Position numbers and translations under genes: made by a program
NCBI GenBank assembly: GCA_024638355.1
Contig: JAHEKO010000265.1
Location: 1 to 5,800 of the forward strand
Reading direction: 5' to 3'
Source: Acidobacteriota bacterium
GTDB lineage: Bacteria; Acidobacteriota; Thermoanaerobaculia; Multivoradales; JAHEKO01
DNA length: 5,800 nucleotides
Notes under the pieces: generated by a model
Databases searched by the model: none
Seen by the model: the letters and a program-made list of their open reading frames with translations, nothing else
What the model was told of the DNA's origin: nothing
Part shown: piece after piece, positions 1-5,352 of the stretch
Layout: each line of letters begins with the position of its first letter
Position numbering within the stretch: position 1 is the first letter of the stretch

Positions 1-1662
1 CAGGAGCCCGAGGCGCGGTTCGGCGAGTCGGTCGACGTTCGCCTGGTGAACGTCGACGTCTTCGTCACCGACAAGAAGGGCCGGCGCGTCTCGGATCTCG
101 AACGAGAGGACTTCGCCGTCCTCCAGGACGGTCGGCCGGTCGAGATCACGAACTTCAGCCGGGTTCGCGGTTCGGCGCGGGCGACGGGCGGGGAGCCCGC
201 CGAGGTCGACACCGGCCTCGGCGCGGAGCCCCTGACGACGCTCTCGGAGCCCCAGACGGTGGTCGTGTTCGTCGACAACACGACGCTGACGCCGCACCAT
301 CGCAACCGGGTCCTGGCCGATCTGGAGGCCTTCGCGGTCGCGCAGATGGGCGCCGGCGTTCCGTTCATGATGGCGGTCTTCAACCCCGGGCTGGAGATCG
401 TGATGCCGCTCTCGCGCGACGTCGAGCAGGCGAGCGCCGCGTTCCGGCGGGTCGCCGACATGCCGGCGCGCGGGCTCAACGCGGTGGGCGAGCGCCGCCG
501 AACGATGGAGCTGATCCAGGACATCTGGGAGATCTTCGAAGAGGCGGGTCCGGGCAACCCCGGCGCGACGACCGCGCGCCAGGGCAGCCTGAGCTTCGAT
601 CCCTGCGTCGACGGCTGGGAGCAGATGTTCGGCGCGGTCGACGACTACTCACAGGCCGCGGGGGCGCGCGTCGGCCAGGTCCAGGCGGCGCTCCTGGGAC
701 TCACCCGGTCGCTCGGCGGCGTGCCGGGCCGCAAATCGCTCCTCTACCTGAGCGACGGCCTCGAGCAGCGCCCGGGCATCGATCTCTACTCCTATCTCGG
801 CGAGCTCTGCCCGCGGCGCGAGCGCGACGTCTTCGGCTACTACACGCGCTGGGACGAGACGCCGCGGCTGGGCGAGCTGACCGAGTACGCCAACAGCCAC
901 CGGGTGACCCTCTACGCGCTGGAGACGGCCGGCCTCACCAGCTCATCGGCCGCCTCGGTCGAGTTCGCCTCGAAGCAGTTCACGCCCTCCGGCAGGAACG
1001 ACACCTTGCGCGTCAGTAATCTGCAGAGCTCGCTCTTCCTGATGGCGGACGCCACCGGCGGACGGGCCTTCCTGAACAGCAACTTTCCGGGCGACGACCT
1101 GGGCCGGCTGGCCGAGGACTTCGGCGACTACTACTCGATCGGCTTCGTGCCTCCCACCGGCTGGGACGGCGCGCGGCACACCATCTTCGTGGCGCTGGTC
1201 GACGAGGCCGCCAAGGGGAGGAAGCTGCGCTACCGCAGTCGCTACCGCGCGATTCCGGAGGACGAGCGCCTGGCCGAGCGGACGCTGGCGGCCCTGGTGC
1301 TCGGCTGGGAGGACAATCCGCTGGGCACCGAGATCCGGGTCGGAGAGCAGACGCCCCTCGAAGGCGACGTCCGGCAGGTGCCGGTGGAGATCTCGCTGCC
1401 GGCGGAAAAGCTCGCCGGACTCGCGGGCTCGGCTCAGCAGCAGCTGATCCGGGTGCTGATGATGGCGGAGGACGGTAGGAGCCGGCGGACGCCGATGCGC
1501 GAAAAGCTGATTCCGGTGCGGCTGGGGGGTGGCTCCGAGCCGATCAAGCTGGTGGTCAACATGGAGCTCGAGCCGGGTGCGCATCGAATCGCGGTGGGGG
1601 TGCGCGACGAGGTCAATCGGGTGGCGTCGTTCCACCGCACCGTCGTCGAGGTGATGCCGTGA
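1..1662 (+). CDS. Exported VWA-like protein of the VWFA-related Acidobacterial type, copy A (5' end outside window)
   Basis: The reading frame is open from the first base. Its first visible codons (QEPEARFGESVDVRLVNVDV) align with residues just after the predicted signal peptide of copy B, so the true start lies left of the window and the GTG at 46 is internal. Domain order matches TIGR03436-type proteins: an N-terminal beta module (VTDKKGRRV...EDFAVLQDGRPVEI), a VWA-like fold starting at VVVFVDNTTLTPHHRNRVL, its fourth strand LLYLSDGLEQRPG, a TGGRAFLN segment, a DYYSIGFVPPTGWDG strand, then a C-terminal beta region. The metal-site motif DxSxS is degenerate (D-N-T-T-L). Two cysteines, in DPC (codon 604) and ELCP (codon 808), are shared with copy B and could form a disulfide in the exported protein. 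Compared with copy B it has a 15-codon insertion rich in Pro, Gly, Ala and Ser. It overlaps copy B by 4 bases. The partner and exact role are unknown; family members are generally presumed to mediate protein interactions outside the cytoplasm. Confidence 0.88.
   Translation, partial: QEPEARFGESVDVRLVNVDVFVTDKKGRRVSDLEREDFAVLQDGRPVEITNFSRVRGSARATGGEPAEVDTGLGAEPLTTLSEPQTVVVFVDNTTLTPHHRNRVLADLEAFAVAQMGAGVPFMMAVFNPGLEIVMPLSRDVEQASAAFRRVADMPARGLNAVGERRRTMELIQDIWEIFEEAGPGNPGATTARQGSLSFDPCVDGWEQMFGAVDDYSQAAGARVGQVQAALLGLTRSLGGVPGRKSLLYLSDGLEQRPGIDLYSYLGELCPRRERDVFGYYTRWDETPRLGELTEYANSHRVTLYALETAGLTSSSAASVEFASKQFTPSGRNDTLRVSNLQSSLFLMADATGGRAFLNSNFPGDDLGRLAEDFGDYYSIGFVPPTGWDGARHTIFVALVDEAAKGRKLRYRSRYRAIPEDERLAERTLAALVLGWEDNPLGTEIRVGEQTPLEGDVRQVPVEISLPAEKLAGLAGSAQQQLIRVLMMAEDGRSRRTPMREKLIPVRLGGGSEPIKLVVNMELEPGAHRIAVGVRDEVNRVASFHRTVVEVMP
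550..594 (+). other. 15-codon insertion in VWA copy A relative to copy B
   Basis: Codons PGNPGATTARQGSLS lie between EEAG and FDPC in copy A. In copy B the same place reads LDLG-Q-DPC with nothing in between. The spacing of identical 31-base blocks before and after this point drops from 1709 to 1664 bases, a difference of exactly 45. The stretch looks like a flexible linker just before the shared DPC cysteine. Confidence 0.8.
1648..1662 (+). promoter_or_regulatory. Ribosome binding site and GTGA stop/start overlap coupling the VWA pair
   Basis: GAGGTGAT at 1648-1655, inside the last codons of copy A, matches the anti-Shine-Dalgarno sequence well and sits just before GTG at 1659. The GTG shares bases with the TGA stop of copy A (GTGA, 1659-1662). 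This arrangement decides the start of copy B and implies translational coupling of the two genes. Confidence 0.8.
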
Positions 1663-3338
1663 GGGGGGCACTCCTGCTGCTGGTGCTGGTGGTCGTACCG
1701 GCGGCCGCCCAGGAGAGCCCGCCGGCGTTCGACGACTCGGTCGACGTTCGCCTGGTCAATATCGACGTCTTCGTCACCGACAAGAAGGGCCGACGGGTCG
1801 ACGGGCTGGGGCGCGAGGACTTCGTCGTCTATCAGGACGGCCGGCCGGTCGAAGTGACCCACTTCAGCCGCGTCCTGGGCGCGTCGGGGGGGAGCGGCGG
1901 CGCGGCCGGTGAGCTCGACGCCGAGCTCGGATCGGAGCCGCCGGCGACGATCCCGGATCCGCTCACCGTGGTCGTCTACGTCGACAACTCGACTCTCACG
2001 CCGCACCATCGCAACCGCGTGCTGGACGAGGTCGAGGCCTTCGTCGTCGAGCAGGCGGGCGCCGGGGTCGGCTTCATGATCGCGGTCTACGACCCCGGGC
2101 TCAAGATCCTGACGCCGGTGACGGCCGAGGCCGACCGCGCGCGCGAGGTGCTGGCCAAGATCGGCAAGATGTCCGCACGCGGGCTGACCCAGCAGAGCGA
2201 GCGCCGGCAGGCGATGGACCAGATCGAGTCGATCTACACGCTCTTTCTCGACCTCGGCCAGGACCCCTGTAGCGCGGGCTGGGAGCAGATGATCGCCGCG
2301 GTCGACACCTATGCCCAGGCGGCCGGAAGCAGGGTACAGAGCGCGCAGAGCGGGCTTCTCGGGCTGACGCGGTCGCTTGGCGGCGTGCCGGGACGCAAGT
2401 CGATCCTCTACCTGAGCGACGGTCTGGAGCAGCGGCCGGGAATCGACCTCTACTCCTTCCTGGGCGAGCTCTGCCCCGAGCGCGACAGGGAGATGTTCGC
2501 CTTCATGACGCGCTGGGACGAGACCAGCACGCTGACCGAGCTCGCCGAGTACGCCAACGCCCACCGGGTGACCCTCTACGCGCTCGAGACCGCCGGCCTG
2601 ACGGGCTTCTCGTCGGCCTCGGCCGAGATCGGCGATCGGAGGTTCATGCCCTCGGCGAGGGTCGACTCACTGCGGGTCGGCAACCTGCAGGGCTCGCTCT
2701 TCGTCATGGCCGACCAGACCGGCGGCAAGGCGTTCCTGAACGCCAACTCGCCGGGCCCCGAGCTCGAGCGGATGGCCGAAGATTTCGCCGACTACTACTC
2801 CCTGGGCTTCGCCCCGCCCACCGGTTGGGACGGCGACAGCCACGCGATCCGGGTGGAGCTGGTCGGTCGCGCGGCCAAGGGGGCGCAGCTTCGCTACCGG
2901 CAGAGGTATCGGGCGATTCCCGAAGCGGAGCGGATGGCGGAGCGCACCCTCGCCACCCTGGTGCTCGGCTGGGAGGACAATCCGCTCGGCACCGAGATCC
3001 GGGTTGGCGACCAGGTGCCGGCGGCGGGCAAGACCTGGCGGGTGCCGGTCGAGATCGTGCTGCCGGCCGGCAGCCTCGGCACGCTCGCGCGCCCCGACGG
3101 CGAGAACCAGCTCTTGCGGGTGTTGATGATGGCCGAAGACGACAAGGGTCGTCGCACGCCGATGCGCGAGAAGGTCATCCCGCTGGTGGGAAAGCCGGAG
3201 GAGGACGAGCCGCGGACGCTGGTCGTCAACGTCGAGCTCGAAAGCGGCCCGCACACCATCGCGGTCTGCGTGCGCGACGAGATCAACCGGGTGGCTTCGT
3301 TCCACAAGACCACGGTGGACGTCGGCAACCAGCTCTAG
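1659..3338 (+). CDS. Exported VWA-like protein of the VWFA-related Acidobacterial type, copy B
   Basis: This complete 559-residue protein starts at GTG. Residues 1-17 form a signal peptide (MRGA, hydrophobic L/V core, then P-AAA with likely cleavage before Q18). Residues about 28-70 form the N-terminal module (VDVRLVNIDVFVTDKKGRR...EDFVVYQDGRPVEV). The VWA-like fold runs from about 104 to 400: first strand with D109-N-S111-T-L113, fourth strand LYLSD254G, T354-GG, and DYYSLGFAPPTGWDG at 378-392. A further beta-rich region follows to the end (LVLGWEDNPLGTEIRVG at 434-450, VRDEINRVASFH at 538-549). The MIDAS motif is incomplete because the last position is Leu where Ser is usual, so metal binding is doubtful. 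C204 and C272 are conserved in copy A; C537 is not. No further membrane segment is seen, so the product is probably periplasmic or secreted. It is roughly two-thirds identical to copy A by eye and follows it in the same operon. The binding partner is unknown. Confidence 0.92.
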   Translation: MRGALLLLVLVVVPAAAQESPPAFDDSVDVRLVNIDVFVTDKKGRRVDGLGREDFVVYQDGRPVEVTHFSRVLGASGGSGGAAGELDAELGSEPPATIPDPLTVVVYVDNSTLTPHHRNRVLDEVEAFVVEQAGAGVGFMIAVYDPGLKILTPVTAEADRAREVLAKIGKMSARGLTQQSERRQAMDQIESIYTLFLDLGQDPCSAGWEQMIAAVDTYAQAAGSRVQSAQSGLLGLTRSLGGVPGRKSILYLSDGLEQRPGIDLYSFLGELCPERDREMFAFMTRWDETSTLTELAEYANAHRVTLYALETAGLTGFSSASAEIGDRRFMPSARVDSLRVGNLQGSLFVMADQTGGKAFLNANSPGPELERMAEDFADYYSLGFAPPTGWDGDSHAIRVELVGRAAKGAQLRYRQRYRAIPEAERMAERTLATLVLGWEDNPLGTEIRVGDQVPAAGKTWRVPVEIVLPAGSLGTLARPDGENQLLRVLMMAEDDKGRRTPMREKVIPLVGKPEEDEPRTLVVNVELESGPHTIAVCVRDEINRVASFHKTTVDVGNQL

Positions 3339-3344
3339 CCGGAC

Positions 3345-4358
3345 CTACGAGGGCATCGTCAACCAGAAGAGGCCGCGGAGATCGCCGGTGCGGAATTCAG
3401 TCGCCCGGTCCTCGGGATAGAGCGAGCGGATCTCCTCGAGCAGCTCGGGCTCGACCGCCGGGCCATGGCAGCTGAGGCAGAACGACACCGCGCGGATCGG
3501 CTCGACGTAGCCGATGGTCGACTCGTCGATGTAGACCGCCATCGGTCCTTCCCGGGCGGGGTCTTCCAGGTAGGCGGCGAGCAGCGGCTCGGCCCAGGGC
3601 GGCGGCGCGTTCTTCGGGTTGCGCAGGCGATGGCTGGTGCGTCCCATCTCGACGCCGTCGACGCTCAGCGCCGCGGCGATCTCCGGCGCTCGCTCGCGGC
3701 AGACCGAGATCGCGTTTGCCGGTCCCGCCTCGAGCGAGGTCGTCAGCGCATCCAGCATCTGCTCCTTGAACGGCAGAAGCTCGGCCTGGGCGCGCGCGAG
3801 ATCCTCCGCCGGCACCTCGGGCGCCGCCTGCCGGCACGCACCGAACAAGAGCCCCGTGGATCCGAGAAGAAGCAGCGCGGCGGCCGCCTTGGTAAGCCCG
3901 CCGAAAACGCCCAGCAGCCAGCGCATGCAGCGGTGCCCGCCGTCGACCGGAGCGCAGTACATCATCGGACAGGCGCCAGGGATGACCCGGATGTCGTGCT
4001 CCCTGCAGAGCGCGACGGCCTCGGAGGAGACGCTGCCGCGGCCGAACGAGCGGTGCATCCAGACCCGTCCGATGCCAAGCTCGGTGCACTCGCGGACGAC
4101 ATCCGGGGCGGCATCCGGGTGGGTGGCGATCACCACCCCGTCGACCCCGGCCGGTATGGCCGAGAGACTCGGGTAGCAGGCGTCGCCTTCGACGCTCTCG
4201 GTCTTTGGGTTGACCGCGAAAACCCGATAGCCGCTCGCGCGCAGCTTCTTGTAGATGGCGTTCGCCGCCTGGTCTTTCGAGCGAGATACGCCGGCCACGG
4301 CGATGCGCTTCTGCTCCAAGAAGTCCCGGACCGCGTCTTCGAGAAGTGTGCTGTCCAT
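3345..4358 (-). CDS. Fusion protein: YccU-type CoA-binding domain, one membrane segment or lipobox, DUF3365 (Tll0287-like) heme domain
   Basis: This 337-residue protein starts at the ATG at 4358, chosen because AAGGAGG (4366-4372) lies 7 bases upstream; a longer frame to 4412 lacks such a site. Residues 1 to about 157 match the CoA-binding/YccU family: AVAGVSR (20-26) as the nucleotide-binding loop, VNPK (49-52), WMHRSFGRGSVS (100-111), IPGACPMMYCAPVDGGH (126-142) and CMRWLLGVFGGLTK as the usual C-terminal end. Residues 158-174 are hydrophobic (AAAALLLLGSTGLLFGA) followed by C175, resembling a lipoprotein signal. Residues about 185-337 match DUF3365: NAISVC220RERAPEIA, RLRNPKNAPPPWAE, C294-LSC-H298 for covalent heme, then LYPEDRAT...GDLRGLFWLTMP. 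The Tll0287 structure shows a PAS-like fold with His/Cys heme ligation; C220 and H298 would fit those roles. The likely topology is CoA domain inside and heme domain outside. I infer a redox or ligand sensor or an electron carrier. It is divergent from the six-cysteine protein gene and converges on VWA copy B with 6 bases between stops. The fused architecture is unusual. Confidence 0.88.
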   Translation of the reverse strand: MDSTLLEDAVRDFLEQKRIAVAGVSRSKDQAANAIYKKLRASGYRVFAVNPKTESVEGDACYPSLSAIPAGVDGVVIATHPDAAPDVVRECTELGIGRVWMHRSFGRGSVSSEAVALCREHDIRVIPGACPMMYCAPVDGGHRCMRWLLGVFGGLTKAAAALLLLGSTGLLFGACRQAAPEVPAEDLARAQAELLPFKEQMLDALTTSLEAGPANAISVCRERAPEIAAALSVDGVEMGRTSHRLRNPKNAPPPWAEPLLAAYLEDPAREGPMAVYIDESTIGYVEPIRAVSFCLSCHGPAVEPELLEEIRSLYPEDRATEFRTGDLRGLFWLTMPS

Positions 4359-4365
4359 CTCCCTG

Positions 4366-4372
4366 CCTCCTT
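4366..4372 (-). promoter_or_regulatory. Ribosome binding site fixing the start of the CoA-binding/heme fusion gene
   Basis: On the minus strand AAGGAGG is separated by 7 bases from the ATG at 4358-4356. This is a near-ideal Shine-Dalgarno site. It rules out the 18-residue N-terminal extension (MFRRRLPLAR...) that the open frame would otherwise allow, and the family also normally begins close to this Met. Confidence 0.85.
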
Positions 4373-4408
4373 CGAAGAGCATCCTCGCAAGAGGGAGCCG
4401 CCGGCGAA

Positions 4409-4428
4409 ACACCCGTTGGTGCGGGTGT
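4409..4428. repeat. Perfect inverted repeat, 7-base arms
   Basis: Arms ACACCCG (4409-4415) and CGGGTGT (4422-4428) are exactly complementary around a 6-base centre, TTGGTG. The dyad lies 50 bases upstream of the fusion gene's ATG. It has no T-run on either side that would make it a terminator. It could be an operator for a dimeric regulator or a hairpin in the 5' leader of the minus-strand gene; nothing here decides between these. Confidence 0.55.
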
Positions 4429-4533
4429 CCTACGAGCTTGGATATCCCGCTCTCGGTGACAAGGAATACCGCTCCAGGAGGCTACCGGACCATCCTGAGC
4501 CGCAAGACTGTAGGCACCCCCTGTCTCGGCGAG

Positions 4534-4561
4534 TTGACGCCACTGGATCTTGTGCTATTGT
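4534..4561 (+). promoter_or_regulatory. Candidate sigma70-type promoter for the six-cysteine exported protein
   Basis: TTGACG (4534-4539) and TATTGT (4556-4561) are separated by 16 bases. They match the -35 consensus at 5 of 6 and the -10 consensus at 4 of 6 positions. The stretch from about 4545 to 4577 is locally AT-rich in an otherwise GC-rich region. Transcription starting near 4568 would give a leader of roughly 105 bases before the ATG at 4675. This is a motif-based prediction only. Confidence 0.42.
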
Positions 4562-4613
4562 ATTGCGAATCATATAACTGCCAGGGTGTGTCATGTCCAA
4601 CGCACTGACCCTT

Positions 4614-4636
4614 GCGAGACTCGCTGGGACTCCCAG
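4614..4636 (+). other. Two small overlapping inverted repeats in the leader of the exported-protein gene
   Basis: GCGAGACTCGC (4614-4624) and CTGGGACTCCCAG (4624-4636) are each self-complementary, with stems of 4 to 5 base pairs and 3-base loops. They lie about 40-60 bases upstream of the ATG at 4675, within the predicted transcript leader. They may form small hairpins stabilising the mRNA. The short stems make chance occurrence quite possible. Confidence 0.3.
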
Positions 4637-4674
4637 TGGCGGCATCGATTCCCCTGCAAACAAGGAGAGAGCTG

Positions 4675-5172
4675 ATGATGCAATCTGTCTTTCGAAGCGT
4701 GAGTCTCGGCGTGATGGTCTCGGGTTTGATGCTCATGCTGGCGCCTTCGGCCGCCGATGCCCAGGCGATCACGTTCACCGATAACTTCAAGTTCGACAAC
4801 AACGGCACCCTGTTCGTCCACAATTGCGGTGAGCCCGTAGTGTGCACCGGCTTCACCCACGTCGTGATCCATGGCACGACCAACAAGAAACGGACTCTTC
4901 TCAAGATCCACGAGAATGACCAGGGCGTGGATTGCGTCGGTCAGGACAGCGGCCTCAGCTACAACTCGACCTACGCCTTCAACCAAACCACCCACAACTT
5001 CCCTGGCGGCTGCGCCGAGGGCTGCAACGCGACCCAGGCTGGCCATTGGGACCTGCAGGCTCCGGGACCGGGGAATGATTTGAGGATCCATGTGGTCTTC
5101 CACATCACGTTCAACAACAACGGTGTCATCACCGCGGACTTTGGGAGGGTGAATCTGAGCTGCGGCGACTAG
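4675..5172 (+). CDS. Small exported six-cysteine protein of unknown function
   Basis: This 165-residue protein starts at the first of two adjacent ATGs (4675, 4678), preceded by AAGGAGA (4662-4668). Longer in-frame versions starting at TTG 4612 lack such a site. Residues 1-31 are a signal peptide: MMQSVFRS, hydrophobic core SLGVMVSGLMLMLAP, then SAADAQA with likely cleavage near residue 31. The mature part has about 134 residues, is rich in Asn, Thr and His, and looks all-beta. Six cysteines (51, 57, 87, 113, 117, 163) could form three disulfides. Key stretches are VVCTGFTHVVIHG (55-67), HENDQGVDCVGQDSGLSY (79-96) and IHVVFHITFNNNGVITADF (138-156). From memory, this pattern (C-x-G...H-x-V...N-x-Q-G...G...G-x-x-Y...H-V-x-x-H) recurs in uncharacterised exported proteins of several high-GC phyla; no function is known to me. 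It appears to be a single-gene unit. Confidence 0.85.
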   Translation: MMQSVFRSVSLGVMVSGLMLMLAPSAADAQAITFTDNFKFDNNGTLFVHNCGEPVVCTGFTHVVIHGTTNKKRTLLKIHENDQGVDCVGQDSGLSYNSTYAFNQTTHNFPGGCAEGCNATQAGHWDLQAPGPGNDLRIHVVFHITFNNNGVITADFGRVNLSCGD

Positions 5173-5185
5173 TCCTCGCGGCCCG

Positions 5186-5215
5186 GGGCGGGGCGCACGG
5201 AGGCCCTCCCCGCTC
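5186..5215 (+). terminator. GC-rich hairpin after the exported-protein gene, possible terminator
   Basis: GCGGGG (5188-5193) pairs with CCCCGC (5208-5213). The stem can extend by a G-T wobble and a G-C pair to 5186/5215, closing a 14-base loop. It begins 14 bases after the stop at 5172, the usual place for a terminator. No T-run follows (the next bases are AGTCACGG), so it would be a tract-less terminator or only a 3'-end stabilising hairpin. Confidence 0.35.
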
Positions 5216-5336
5216 AGTCACGGTGGAGTTCTTCCGAGCGGTGTCGACGCTTCGTCGGCACCGCGACCGGAGGAGCTTGCGGTGGAGAGAGCGGCAGTGC
5301 GGCGCCGCCGTCCACGCGGCGTTCAGTCGCCCCCGC

Positions 5337-5352
5337 TACAATCCCCGGCGTG
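5337..5352 (+). promoter_or_regulatory. -10-like element immediately before a GTG start: possible leaderless promoter
   Basis: TACAAT (5337-5342) matches the -10 consensus TATAAT at 5 of 6 positions. It is followed by seven bases (CCCCGGC) and then GTG at 5350. A transcript would begin at or next to the start codon. No Shine-Dalgarno-like purine tract lies between 5330 and 5349, and no good -35 hexamer is seen at the expected distance. Confidence 0.45.

Larger units (their letters stand above)
4359..4674. other. Divergent intergenic region
   Basis: About 316 bases separate the minus-strand fusion gene from the plus-strand small exported protein. It holds the fusion gene's ribosome binding site, a perfect 7-base dyad (4409-4428), a plus-strand promoter candidate (4534-4561) and a leader with small hairpins (4614-4636). 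No protein-coding frame here has a supported start or recognisable content. I found no convincing minus-strand -35/-10 pair. Confidence 0.65.

Noticed and set aside
1434..2564. Long minus-strand open frame (376 codons) across the two VWA genes
   Set aside because: It is antisense to strongly family-like coding sequence, crosses the junction of copies A and B, has an Arg/His/Asp-rich composition typical of antisense frames in GC-rich DNA, and shows no recognisable domain.
3339..3344. Possible bidirectional terminator between the convergent stops
   Set aside because: Only 6 bases separate the two stop codons, and I saw no clear hairpin with a T-run around this point.
2825..3475. 216-codon plus-strand frame rich in Gly, Arg and Ala
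   Set aside because: It overlaps the end of VWA copy B in another frame and extends into the convergent gene; its composition is that of a frame-shifted GC-rich reading.
4359..4412. 18-residue N-terminal extension of the fusion protein (MFRRRLPLAR...)
   Set aside because: AAGGAGG lies inside this stretch, 7 bases before ATG 4358, and the CoA-binding family normally starts about there.
3465..4577. Long plus-strand open frame (370 codons) opposite the CoA-binding/heme gene
   Set aside because: The minus strand carries two clear domains with a good ribosome site; the plus-strand translation is low in family character and is a composition shadow.
4476..4608. AGGAGG at 4476-4481 as the ribosome site of a small gene
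   Set aside because: No ATG, GTG or TTG follows at a useful distance; the first CTG is 13 bases away and opens a frame of under 40 codons with no features.
4593..4784. 63-codon frame starting at ATG 4593 as a possible leader peptide
   Set aside because: It has no convincing ribosome site, and most of it overlaps the start of the exported protein in another frame with no recognisable content.
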